From: Intrasporangium_A sp039812505
GTDB taxonomy: Bacteria > Actinomycetota > Actinomycetes > Actinomycetales > Dermatophilaceae
Length of the DNA stretch: 10,632 nucleotides
Direction of reading: 5' to 3'
Assembly: GCF_039812505.1 (NCBI RefSeq)
Contig: NZ_JBDIAQ010000122.1
Span: forward strand, 1 to 10,632
In this document: positions 1 through 6,217 of the stretch, in pieces
Position numbering within the stretch: position 1 is the first letter of the stretch
How the letters are laid out: each line of letters opens with the position of its first letter
Translations under genes and position numbers: made by a program
The notes under the pieces: generated by a model
Seen by the model: only the letters and a program-made list of their open reading frames with translations
The model's database searches: none
What the model was told of the DNA's origin: nothing

Positions 1-77
1 GCAGCCTGTACGAGTACTACGCGGCGTCCGTCACGGCGGACGAGCGCGCCGCCCTGGAGGCGATGCTGCTCGGCTGA
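1..77 (+). CDS. 3' end of an unidentified protein (partial)
   Basis: An open frame enters from the left edge (first full codon at 3) and ends at TGA 75-77. The 24 visible residues begin SLYEYYAASV and end EAMLLG. The codons have the G/C-rich third positions expected of a real gene here, and a helical, acidic/alanine-rich tail is all that can be said. The family cannot be recognised from so little. The gene is convergent with the VOC gene, 42 bp away. Its last 20 bp, including the stop, are repeated immediately downstream. Confidence 0.6.
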   Translation, partial: SLYEYYAASVTADERAALEAMLLG

Positions 78-97
78 AGGCGATGCTGCTCGGCTGA
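58..97. repeat. Perfect 20-bp tandem duplication over a stop codon
   Basis: AGGCGATGCTGCTCGGCTGA occurs at 58-77 and again, without a mismatch or gap, at 78-97. The first copy encodes the last residues and stop of the partial gene; the second is untranslated. Because the first copy already carries the stop, the duplication leaves the protein unchanged. A slippage or strand-misalignment origin is likely. Confidence 0.95.
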
Positions 98-119
98 GCC
101 CGCGCCCCCGGCCCGGAGC

Positions 120-497
120 TCACCCCGCGGGTGCCGTGTGGCACACCGCCTCGACGTTGTTGCCGTCGGGGTCGCGCACGAACGCGCCGTAGTAGCCGGG
201 GTGGTACTCGGGCCACAGCCGCGGCTCGTGCAACGTCTCGGCGCCGAGCCGCACCGCAGCCGCGTGGAACGCGCGCACGTGCTCTGCATCGTCGGCCCGG
301 AAGGCGACGTGCACCTCCCGGTTCGGCTCGGGGCCCTCCCAGGCGGAGATCCAGAAGTCGGGATGGCCGACGGTGCCGTAGCCGATCGCCTGTCCGAAGT
401 CCATCTGACGGGCGAAGCCGAGCACGCCGAGCACGCCGTCGTAGAACCGGGCGCTGGCCGCCAGGTCCGAGCAGGTGATGCCGAAGTGGTCGATCAT
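120..497 (-). CDS. VOC-family (glyoxalase/dioxygenase-fold) protein
   Basis: A 125-residue single-domain protein of the vicinal oxygen chelate superfamily, made of two beta-alpha-beta-beta-beta modules. The first module opens with MIDHFGITCSDL and the second holds EVHVAFRADD and the usual C-terminal FVRDPDGNNVEAV. Likely metal ligands at the conserved positions are His4, His63 and Glu116; a fourth is not obvious. The length is typical of a one-domain member that dimerises. Substrate cannot be assigned, since the family includes glyoxalases, dioxygenases, epimerases and drug-binding resistance proteins. There is no Shine-Dalgarno before the ATG. Instead a TANNNT-type -10 (TAGCGT, minus strand, 504-509) ends 6 nt upstream of the start, which suggests a leaderless transcript. 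The gene is divergent from the SRPBCC gene across 151 bp, so shared regulation is possible but not shown. Confidence 0.88.
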   Translation of the reverse strand: MIDHFGITCSDLAASARFYDGVLGVLGFARQMDFGQAIGYGTVGHPDFWISAWEGPEPNREVHVAFRADDAEHVRAFHAAAVRLGAETLHEPRLWPEYHPGYYGAFVRDPDGNNVEAVCHTAPAG

Positions 498-503
498 GGC
501 GCA

Positions 504-509
504 ACGCTA
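504..509 (-). promoter_or_regulatory. Candidate -10 for a leaderless VOC transcript
   Basis: On the minus strand TAGCGT fits the actinobacterial -10 pattern TANNNT and lies 6 nt before the ATG, putting the expected +1 at or next to the start codon. No convincing -35 hexamer is seen 17 nt further up. The absence of any purine-rich ribosome site is the main support. Confidence 0.35.
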
Positions 510-606
510 CGGGTCGCCACCGACATGGGCGAGCGCGGCCAAACTCCCAGCCGGTAGGCATTGATCTTCCCCCCGTTCCTTGGTCTATTGGGATACGTCA
601 GATGGG

Positions 607-627
607 TCCGGTCCGGTAGGGACCGGA
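607..627 (+). promoter_or_regulatory. Perfect 8-bp inverted repeat in the SRPBCC leader
   Basis: TCCGGTCC (607-614) and GGACCGGA (620-627) are perfect reverse complements around a 5-nt loop, GGTAG. The element ends 8 nt before the ribosome binding site of the SRPBCC gene. It could be an operator for a dimeric regulator in the 151-bp divergent region or a leader RNA hairpin near the start. It lacks a T-run, so it is not a classical terminator. The role is inferred from position only. Confidence 0.45.
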
Positions 628-648
628 GCGCTCGAGAAGAGGTATTCC

Positions 649-1047
649 ATGACCAGTACGGCGGAGTCCGTTCCCGACGAAGCGCAGTCCCGGGCAGTGT
701 GCGTGAGCCGGGTCGTCCCGGCGTCGGTGGGCCAGGTGTGGCAGCACCTGATCAGCCCGGCCGGCACGCAGGCACTGCTCGGTGCGGGCGCGCAGCTCGG
801 CAGCAAGGGAGAGTCGTGGCACAGCGACGACGGCCCACGCGGCGTCGTCCGCTCCTACCACCCGCTCGAACAGGTCCGCGTCTCCTGGCACGCCGACGAC
901 GACGACCCCGCCTCCCTCGTCGACGTGCAGATCAGGGCCGAGGGCGAGGGGACGCGCATCGAGCTCGTGCACGAACACGCGACCGACCCGGGGCTCCAGT
1001 CGCGCTGGGACGACGCGCTCGACCGGTTCACCTCCGGACTCGGCTGA
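649..1047 (+). CDS. SRPBCC-family (AHSA1-like) small ligand-binding protein
   Basis: A 132-residue protein with the START/Bet v1-like helix-grip pattern: an opening strand (SRAVCVSRVVPASVGQVW, about residues 14-31), an early helix with 'W..L.SP', a core of strands (VVRSYHPLEQVRVSWHAD, about 66-83), GTRIELVHEHA (101-111), and the long C-terminal helix (SRWDDALDRFTSGL). Members of this group bind hydrophobic ligands, and AHSA1-type proteins often sit beside small regulators. No catalytic residues can be assigned. ATG 649 was chosen because AGAAGAGG lies 6-7 nt before it and similarity begins after it; an in-frame TTG at 580 has no ribosome site. It is convergent with the HTH regulator gene, 69 bp away, and divergent from the VOC gene. 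Confidence 0.8.
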   Translation: MTSTAESVPDEAQSRAVCVSRVVPASVGQVWQHLISPAGTQALLGAGAQLGSKGESWHSDDGPRGVVRSYHPLEQVRVSWHADDDDPASLVDVQIRAEGEGTRIELVHEHATDPGLQSRWDDALDRFTSGLG

Positions 1048-1058
1048 GCCGCACCCCT

Positions 1059-1073
1059 CCCGTATGCCGCTCA
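1059..1073. repeat. Dispersed intergenic element, copy a
   Basis: CCCGTATGCCGCTCA lies in the 69-bp gap between two convergent stop codons (SRPBCC and HTH regulator). The 14-bp core CCGTATGCCGCYCA recurs at 3960, 6633 and 9684, with an inverted copy at 6667-6680. Here only a weak 5-bp stem follows (GCCGC 1066-1070 with GCGGC 1078-1082). Confidence 0.6.
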
Positions 1074-1116
1074 CCTGGCGGCCGCTCTGCCCTGCCCTCT
1101 CGCGCGGGCGCTCGCC

Positions 1117-1644
1117 CTACGAGGAGGTCGGCACGAGGATCGTCGTGAGGCTCCGGCGCCGACGTCCGGGCGCCTCGGGCAGCCCCGCCCGAGCCGCGAC
1201 GGCCCGGCGAAGGTCGTCCACCAGTGCGGTCGTCTCCTTGTCGCTGAGGTTGAGGGCGACCTGCCGGTAGCCGACCAGGTCGCGGGCCAGGTCGGTGTCG
1301 CCGCCCTCGAGGTACCGGTCGAAGTCGGCGAGGATCCCGGCCACGAACGTCACCAGCCCCCGGCGATGCTCCTCGTCCGACATCTCGCGCGCCTCGTCCG
1401 GGCCGATCGACCCGGCGCCCTCCCGTAGTCGGTAGGCGCGTTCGAAGGTGCCGCGGACGCGGCGCTCCTCGGCCACCTCGAGCAGCTCCCCGTCGACGAG
1501 CGTCCCGACCTGGCGGTAGAGCGTCGCCGGTGGCACGTCGGGAAGGTGCTCGCGCAACTCGGAAGTCGTCAGGCAGCGCCCACCGAGGAACGCCTGGATG
1601 ATCCGAAGTCGAACGGGATGCAGCACCAGTGCGCTTGCCTTCAT
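1117..1644 (-). CDS. Winged-helix transcriptional regulator (ArsR/HTH_20-like)
   Basis: A 175-residue protein whose N-terminal region resembles ArsR/PadR-type winged helices. It opens with MKASALVLHPVRLRIIQAFL, the 'HP.R..I' helix typical of these repressors. A helix-turn-helix follows at about 26-50 (LTTSELREHL, then VPPATLYRQVGTLV as recognition helix) and a wing at about 53-75. The rest is a mostly helical domain (about 84-153) that may dimerise or sense a ligand; no cysteine/histidine metal cluster is visible. ATG 1644 was chosen because GAGAGGGG lies just upstream and homology starts there; the longer in-frame extension would run through the operator and into the neighbour. It is divergent from the alpha/beta hydrolase, and a perfect palindrome lies between them. 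I infer an autoregulated repressor of the hydrolase; an activator is also possible. Confidence 0.82.
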   Translation of the reverse strand: MKASALVLHPVRLRIIQAFLGGRCLTTSELREHLPDVPPATLYRQVGTLVDGELLEVAEERRVRGTFERAYRLREGAGSIGPDEAREMSDEEHRRGLVTFVAGILADFDRYLEGGDTDLARDLVGYRQVALNLSDKETTALVDDLRRAVAARAGLPEAPGRRRRSLTTILVPTSS

Positions 1645-1707
1645 CTCGGCCCCTCTCGCGTTGCTCGCCGCGGCCCGGACGGGCGACGCGCCCTTGACGA
1701 GAACATT

Positions 1708-1713
1708 ATTATC
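1708..1713 (-). promoter_or_regulatory. Candidate -10 of the HTH regulator gene
   Basis: On the minus strand GATAAT, one base off TATAAT, lies in the AT-rich island. Its -35 region, about 17 bp upstream, falls inside the palindrome at 1721-1748, so a protein bound there would block it. The resulting leader would be roughly 55-60 nt, with the GAGAGGGG ribosome site near its end. Confidence 0.45.
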
Positions 1714-1717
1714 ACAC

Positions 1718-1746
1718 TTGACATCATTCTCATAAATGAGAATGAT
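1718..1746 (+). promoter_or_regulatory. Promoter of the alpha/beta hydrolase gene
   Basis: TTGACA (1718-1723), a perfect -35 consensus, is followed after 17 bp by AATGAT (1741-1746), which matches the -10 consensus at four of six positions. The -10 ends 7 nt before ATG 1754, so transcription should begin at or beside the start codon. Most of the promoter is covered by the palindrome 1721-1748. Confidence 0.55.
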
Positions 1747-1748
1747 GT
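1721..1748. promoter_or_regulatory. Perfect 13-bp palindromic operator
   Basis: ACATCATTCTCAT (1721-1733) and ATGAGAATGATGT (1736-1748) are perfect reverse complements separated by AA. It sits in an AT-rich island in an otherwise very GC-rich window. It covers the -35/-10 spacer and -10 of the hydrolase promoter and the -35 region of the regulator promoter. The obvious ligand is the adjacent winged-helix protein acting as a dimer. The AT-rich ATGAGAATGAT arms faintly recall Fur/Zur boxes, but the spacing differs and no Fur-family gene is nearby. Confidence 0.75.
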
Positions 1749-1753
1749 GTGTC

Positions 1754-2851
1754 ATGCGAGAGATCCCGATCCACTTCGCCGTTGGCGCCGACCGCCTCGC
1801 CGGCGCCCTGCTTCGCCCCGAGGGCGACGGTCCCTTCCCGGCGGCTCTGCTGGTGCCGGGCTCCGGCCCGGTCGACCGCGACTCCAACCACCGCCGGATG
1901 CGGCTGGACGTGACCCGAGAGCTGGCCCATGCCCTGGCCGATGCCGGCGTGCTCTCGCTGCGCTACGACAAACGCGGTGTCGGCGAGAGCCGGGCGGCAG
2001 GCGACTGGCGTCGCTTCGGCGTCCACGACCGCTTCGACGAGGCGGCCGAGGCGCTCGGGTTCCTCCGGACCCGGCCCGAGGTCGACCAGGCCGCAGTCTT
2101 CGTCCTGGGCCACAGTGAGGGCGCCCTCGCGGCCGCGGCGCTCGGCGCGGCGGACCAGTCCCTGGCGGGGGTCGTGCTGCTCAGCGCCTCGGCGACGGTG
2201 GGCAGCGAGCTCCTCCTGTGGCAGAGCCGGCAGATCGCCCCGTCCCTGCCCGGGCCGGTCCGTCTCCTGCTGCGACTGATGCGCACCGACCTGACCACGA
2301 AGGTCGCCAGGAACCATGAGAGGCTCCGCAGCACGACCACGGATATCGCGCGCGTCGCCGGGGTCAGGACGAACGCGAGGTGGGCCCGCGAGTTCCTCGA
2401 CCTCGACCCGTGCGAGAACCTCGCCCGGATCACCTCGCCGGTGCTGGCCATCACGGGGACCAAGGACCTGCAGGTGGACCACCACGATCTCGATCGGATC
2501 GCCGACGTGGTCCGCGGCCCCGCCCAGACCTGGGCCGCGCCCGACCTCACCCACCTGCTGCGCCGCCAACCCGGGGAGCCCTCGCTACGGGCGTACCGGT
2601 CCGAGCTCGCCAGGCCCGTCGACGAAGAGCTGCTCACCCGACTGACCGACTGGGTCCTGGGCCACTCCCGCACCGCGGGTCGGGCGAGAGGTCAGGGGCC
2701 CGCGGGCGCCCATCCCGCCCACGCGACCGACGCAGGGGCAGGGTCGAGCGGGTCGTCAGTGCACGATCATGACCGGGCAGAGGGCCTCGTGGATGATGGT
2801 GTGGCTGACGGACCCCAGCAGCAGACCGGAGAACCCACCTCGGCCGCGTGA
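1754..2851 (+). CDS. Alpha/beta hydrolase (serine esterase/peptidase fold)
   Basis: A 365-residue protein (from ATG 1754) with the full alpha/beta-hydrolase layout: an oxyanion-hole strand LLVPGSGPVDRD (32-43), LRYDKRGVGES (69-79), the nucleophile elbow GHSEG with Ser121, a cap region (about 147-222), then SPVLAITGTKDLQVD carrying the likely acid Asp238, and PDLTHLL with the likely base His267. This resembles the secreted/intracellular S9-like or lysophospholipase-like esterases; the substrate is unknown. In-frame ATGs at 1736, 1742 and 1745 lie inside the operator or -10. ATG 1754 fits a leaderless mRNA from the TTGACA promoter, and there is no ribosome site for any of the four. After about residue 304 the sequence turns into a low-complexity Gly/Ala/Arg/His tail of about 60 residues. 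The tail runs 96 bp into the convergent stress-protein gene. It is not typical of the family and probably reflects a lost stop. Confidence 0.85.
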   Translation: MREIPIHFAVGADRLAGALLRPEGDGPFPAALLVPGSGPVDRDSNHRRMRLDVTRELAHALADAGVLSLRYDKRGVGESRAAGDWRRFGVHDRFDEAAEALGFLRTRPEVDQAAVFVLGHSEGALAAAALGAADQSLAGVVLLSASATVGSELLLWQSRQIAPSLPGPVRLLLRLMRTDLTTKVARNHERLRSTTTDIARVAGVRTNARWAREFLDLDPCENLARITSPVLAITGTKDLQVDHHDLDRIADVVRGPAQTWAAPDLTHLLRRQPGEPSLRAYRSELARPVDEELLTRLTDWVLGHSRTAGRARGQGPAGAHPAHATDAGAGSSGSSVHDHDRAEGLVDDGVADGPQQQTGEPTSAA

Positions 2852-3694
2852 GCCGACGACGACCAGGCCGGCGTCGAAGCCCAGGTCTGCCAGGGTGTGC
2901 CCCGGAGAGCCCGAGAGCACCTCGTACCGCACCGAAAGTGCCGGCTGGGTCACCTCCAGGATCCGCCTGGCCTCGTCGAGCCACTCCTGCGTGCGCTCCC
3001 GGGCCTGACGGTCGCGCCGACCCTTCTCCTGTGGGTCGAAGTAGGTCTCCAGCTCCGGCGTGGTCACCCGCGCCACCGCCACGACGTGCAGCGGCGCCCT
3101 GGAACGGGACGCGATGTCGGCGGCCTGCTCGAGCGCCTTGGCCGACTCGGGCGACCCGTCGATCCCGACCAGCACCCGGCTGTCCGGCCCCGGGTGCGGC
3201 GGGCGCGCACCGTCCTCGGTCGCGGTCCGTACGACGATCGCGGGGCAGTGTGCGTGCGCGGTGACCGCATAGGAGGTGGACCCGAGCAGGCCGGAGAGCA
3301 CGCGCCCCCGGCCCCGGCTGCCCGTCACGACGTAGTCGGCCTGCCGCGAGGCCTCGACGAGCTGGCCCGCCGGCGTGCCGAAGGCGTGCACGCCACTGAC
3401 CCGGCCCTCCCCGAGCACCGTCTTGGCGCGCTCCATCCCGGCGCGCAGGATGCTGGACCCGGCCGTGCTGGACCTAGCCGGTGCGGCCACCCCCTCGGCA
3501 GTTGCGAAGTCACCCGCGGGGTCGACGGCAGACAGCCCCGGGCCCCAGTAGACGTCGAGGCAGTGCAGCACCGTCAGGTGCAGGCCCTGGCGCAGCGCCG
3601 AGTCGGCCGCCCAGTCGAGGGCGATCTTCGCCCCCTCCGACGCGTCCCAGCCGACGACGATGCCACGTACCTCGTTATCGAACGGCTCGCTCAT
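2756..3694 (-). CDS. Universal stress protein, tandem UspA domains
   Basis: A 312-residue cytoplasmic protein with two UspA folds. Domain 1 (about 10-157) starts GIVVGWDASEGAKIALDWAA and domain 2 (about 173-312) starts RVLVGIDGSPESAKALEQAA. Both carry the ATP-binding signature G-x2-G-x9-G-S: G125/G128/G138-S139 and G281/G284/G294-S295. Both also have the conserved Asp of the first strand-loop (Asp17 and Asp179), so both look competent to bind nucleotide. Tandem Usps are common in actinobacteria, where several respond to hypoxia or dormancy. ATG 3694 has an excellent ribosome site (GGAGGAGGAGG, about 5 nt spacing). It is convergent with the alpha/beta hydrolase, whose tail overlaps its 3' end by 96 bp. 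Upstream, ACCGGTGT (3736-3743) and ACACCGGT (3772-3779) form a spaced inverted pair that may be regulatory. Confidence 0.93.
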   Translation of the reverse strand: MSEPFDNEVRGIVVGWDASEGAKIALDWAADSALRQGLHLTVLHCLDVYWGPGLSAVDPAGDFATAEGVAAPARSSTAGSSILRAGMERAKTVLGEGRVSGVHAFGTPAGQLVEASRQADYVVTGSRGRGRVLSGLLGSTSYAVTAHAHCPAIVVRTATEDGARPPHPGPDSRVLVGIDGSPESAKALEQAADIASRSRAPLHVVAVARVTTPELETYFDPQEKGRRDRQARERTQEWLDEARRILEVTQPALSVRYEVLSGSPGHTLADLGFDAGLVVVGSRGRGGFSGLLLGSVSHTIIHEALCPVMIVH

Positions 3695-4146
3695 CCCGAC
3701 CTCCTCCTCCGGCCGGGCCACGATGGCACGGGACGACCGGTGTGTCACATCATGGCGCATTCGAGCCCCCGACACCGGTTTGGACGCGGCTCCGTTCGGC
3801 CTCCGTGGGACCGGATCGCGCCTGGGTCGCCCAGACCCGTCGGCGCCGCCGAACCAGCGCACAACCCAGGCCAACCATCCGCTCCGGGCACCATCCGAAA
3901 CTGCCGCCCCTCAGCAGCGTCATCCCCACGTCGTGAAGCCCCTTGCCCACCAAGCCAGCCCGTATGCCGCCCACGCTCGCCGGGCGACCTCGGTCCCCGC
4001 CCGCGCCCACTCCCTTTCCCCGCCGGCGCTGCATAGGCTGGAGTCCGGCCGGGCGGCGTCCCGGGGCCCGTGCCGGCCGTCGAGGAGCGCCGTGCAGGCG
4101 GTGCGGGGGGCTCACCCATCCGGCCCCGGGGAACTGGAGACCCGTC
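3695..4146. other. 452-bp divergent intergenic region (Usp / E1 operon)
   Basis: No credible gene is seen here; the open frames are GC-driven. It must hold the Usp and dehydrogenase promoters. Visible items are: the ACCGGTGT/ACACCGGT inverted pair (3736-3743 and 3772-3779); a short stem GGGTC/GACCC (3824-3828 and 3834-3838); dispersed element copy b (3959-3973); a possible -10 TAGGCT at 4034-4039 without a clear -35; and a GC-rich stem CCGGCCG (4046-4052 region with 4073-4079). The ribosome site of the E1 alpha gene, GGAG at 4136-4139, closes it. Confidence 0.5.
3959..3973. repeat. Dispersed intergenic element, copy b
   Basis: CCCGTATGCCGCCCA sits between the divergent stress-protein and dehydrogenase genes. 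Its CGCCC end (3968-3972) can pair with GGGCG (3982-3986) across a 9-nt loop, so it starts a short hairpin as copies c and d do. Confidence 0.6.
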
Positions 4147-5178
4147 ATGACGACAGAGACTGCGTCACCGGCGCCGATGGGCGCCGATCCCGGCGGCGGC
4201 CGGCTCGACGGCGCGACCCGCCTCGGGCTCTACGAGACGATGGTGCTCTGCCGCACCTTCGAGGAGGCGATCCTGCGGGAGTACCACGCGGACAAGGGCC
4301 CGGGCTTCGACATCGGCAAGGGCCTGATCCCCGGGGAGATGCACCTGTCGGCCGGACAGGAGCCCGTCGCGGCCGGCGTCTGCGCCCACCTGACCACCGA
4401 CGACGCCCTGACGGCCACGCACCGCCCGCACCACCTGGCCATCGCGCACGGCATGGACCTGCGAGCCATGGCCGCCGAGATCTTCGGCCGGGAGACCGGT
4501 CTGGGACGAGGACGCGGCGGGCACATGCACCTGTTCGACCCGGCCACGCACTTCTCCTGCTCGGGGATCGTCGCCGAGGGCTACCCGCCGGCGCTCGGGC
4601 AGGCCTTCGCGTTCAAGCGGCAGGGCGGGGGCCGGATCGCGGTCGCCGTAACCGGCGAGGGGGCGACCAACCAGGGCGCCTTCCACGAGTCGCTCAACCT
4701 CGCGGCCCGGTGGACGCTGCCGGTCGTGTTCGTCGTGGAGGACAACGACTGGGCGATCTCCGTGCCGCGGGACGCCGCGACGGCGGTCAAGTCCAACGCG
4801 ACCCGGGCCGTCGGCTACGACATCCCGGGCGAGCGCGTCGAGGGCAACGAGGTCGAGGCGGTCTGGGCCGCGGCGAAGCGCGCGGTGGCCCGGGCCCGGG
4901 CGGGCGAGGGCCCCTCGCTCGTCGAGGTGCACACGCTGCGACTCTGGGGCCACTTCGAGGGGGACGCCCAGGGTTACCGGCCCGAGCTGGCCGAGGTGGC
5001 GTCGTACGACCCGATCCCGCGCTACGAGCAGGCCCTGCGCTCGGCCGGGATCCTCGACGACGCCGCGGTCGAACGGATCGCTGCCGAGACCGGGCAGCGG
5101 GTCGAGACCGCCGTCGACTTCGCCAAGAACAGCCCGCTGCCCGACCCGGCGTCGGCCACGTCCTACGTGTTCGCGTGA
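4147..5178 (+). CDS. 2-oxo acid dehydrogenase E1 component, alpha subunit (ThDP-dependent)
   Basis: A 343-residue E1 alpha subunit of the pyruvate/branched-chain/acetoin dehydrogenase type. With the beta subunit it decarboxylates a 2-oxo acid (or cleaves acetoin) and passes the acyl group to a lipoyl domain in the cytoplasm. Visible signatures are: LYETMVLCRTFEEAI (28-42), the active-site HRPHHLAIAHG region (92-102), GRGRGGHMHLFD (120-131), and the ThDP/Mg motif GEGATNQGAFHESLNLA (170-186) with its distal Asn200 in VVEDNDWAIS. The canonical GDG...NN reads GEG...DN here. This changes two usually invariant positions, yet the acid and Asn200 are kept, so activity is plausible. The length is normal for a bacterial E1 alpha of a heterotetrameric enzyme. 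ATG 4147 has GGAG 7 nt upstream. The beta gene follows after 10 nt. The substrate cannot be decided from sequence; AcoA-like, BkdA-like and PdhA-like are all open. Confidence 0.92.
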   Translation: MTTETASPAPMGADPGGGRLDGATRLGLYETMVLCRTFEEAILREYHADKGPGFDIGKGLIPGEMHLSAGQEPVAAGVCAHLTTDDALTATHRPHHLAIAHGMDLRAMAAEIFGRETGLGRGRGGHMHLFDPATHFSCSGIVAEGYPPALGQAFAFKRQGGGRIAVAVTGEGATNQGAFHESLNLAARWTLPVVFVVEDNDWAISVPRDAATAVKSNATRAVGYDIPGERVEGNEVEAVWAAAKRAVARARAGEGPSLVEVHTLRLWGHFEGDAQGYRPELAEVASYDPIPRYEQALRSAGILDDAAVERIAAETGQRVETAVDFAKNSPLPDPASATSYVFA

Positions 5179-5188
5179 GGAGACGACC

Positions 5189-6217
5189 ATGACCATCACC
5201 GACACCACCACCGGCTCCCGCCTCACCACCGCCCGGGCGATGGTCGAGGCCATCGCCCAGGAGATGGAGCGCGACCCCTCCGTCGTCTACCTCGGCGAGG
5301 ACGTCGGCGCATACGGCGGCATCTTCGGCTCGACCACGGGACTGCTCGACCGGTTCGGCCCGGACCGGGTCCTCGACACGCCCATCTCCGAGACCGCCTT
5401 CATCGGCCTGGGGATCGGCGCGGCGGTCGAGGGCATGCGCCCGATCGTGGAGCTGATGTTCGTCGACTTCATGGGCGTCTGCTTCGACCAGATCTACAAC
5501 CACATGGCCAAGATCCACTTCGAGTCAGGTGGCAACGTCAAGGTCCCGATGGTGTTGACCACCGCTGTCGGCGGCGGCTACTCGGACGGCGCCCAGCACT
5601 CGCAGTGCCTGTGGGGCACCTTCGCCCACCTGCCCGGCATGAAGGTCGTCGTGCCGAGCAACCCGGCCGACGCCAAGGGCCTGATGACCGCCGCGATCCG
5701 CGACGACAACCCCGTTGTCTACATGTTCCACAAGGGCGTCATGGGCCTGCCGTGGATGGCCAAGAACCCGCGCGCGACCGCCGTCGTTCCGGACGGGGAG
5801 CACGTCGTGCCGATCGGGCAGGCCACGGTGGCCAGGGAAGGCTCGGACGTCACCGTCGTGACCGTCTCCCTGTCCGTGCACCACGCGCTGGACGTCGCCG
5901 AGAAGCTGGCCGGCGACGGCATCAGCGTCGAGGTGATCGACCTGCGCAGCCTGGTCCCGCTCGACCGCGAGGCGATCCTCGCCTCGGTGGCCAAGACCGG
6001 CCGCCTCGTCGTCGTCGACGAGGACTACCTGTCCTTCGGCATGTCCGGCGAGGTCGTCGCGACGGTCACCGACCACGACCCGAGCATGCTGACCGCTCCG
6101 GTGCAGCGGGTGGCCGTGCCCGACGTACCGGTCCCCTACTCGCACGTCCTCGAGTACGCGGTGCTACCGCGGCCGGAGCGGATCGAGGCGGCGGTGCGCC
6201 GGGCGGTGACCGCATGA
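5189..6217 (+). CDS. 2-oxo acid dehydrogenase E1 component, beta subunit
   Basis: A 342-residue transketolase-type beta subunit that completes the ThDP site of the E1 alpha product. It shows LGEDVGAYGG (35-44), the DTPISETAF segment with the conserved Glu68 that activates the ThDP aminopyrimidine in this family, and EGMRPIVELMFVDFMG (81-96). AQHSQ with His137 follows, then GMKVVVPSNPADAKGL (150-165), and the C-terminal domain with VIDLRSLVPLD (249-259) and VVVDEDY (274-280). All are in the usual order and at usual distances, and the length matches full-size bacterial homologues. The start is fixed by GAGGAGA (5177-5183), which overlaps the alpha stop codon, so the two are translationally linked. 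Its own stop overlaps the ATG of the lipoyl gene by 4 bp (ATGA). Nothing looks broken. Confidence 0.94.
   Translation: MTITDTTTGSRLTTARAMVEAIAQEMERDPSVVYLGEDVGAYGGIFGSTTGLLDRFGPDRVLDTPISETAFIGLGIGAAVEGMRPIVELMFVDFMGVCFDQIYNHMAKIHFESGGNVKVPMVLTTAVGGGYSDGAQHSQCLWGTFAHLPGMKVVVPSNPADAKGLMTAAIRDDNPVVYMFHKGVMGLPWMAKNPRATAVVPDGEHVVPIGQATVAREGSDVTVVTVSLSVHHALDVAEKLAGDGISVEVIDLRSLVPLDREAILASVAKTGRLVVVDEDYLSFGMSGEVVATVTDHDPSMLTAPVQRVAVPDVPVPYSHVLEYAVLPRPERIEAAVRRAVTA

Noticed and set aside
580..648. Upstream TTG start extending the SRPBCC protein by 23 residues
   Set aside because: No ribosome site, and the extension crosses the 607-627 inverted repeat; ATG 649 has AGAAGAGG at proper spacing.
1721..1748. 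Fur/Zur iron or zinc box
   Set aside because: AT-rich arms look slightly similar, but the centre and spacing differ from the 7-1-7 pattern, and the adjacent regulator is not Fur-like.
2660..2771. Frameshift near the hydrolase 3' end as the cause of its long tail
   Set aside because: Neither other frame gives a stop directly after the conserved domain; one stays open past 2830 and the other stops only at about 2771, so no clean repair is visible.
3729..3745. DosR/DevR-like box (GGGACGACCGGTGTG) upstream of the stress protein
   Set aside because: It resembles only the GGGAC half-site and lacks the full symmetric consensus; too weak to call without a motif scan.
4030..4146. Riboswitch in the E1 alpha leader
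   Set aside because: GC-rich stems are present, but no conserved riboswitch core sequence could be recognised.
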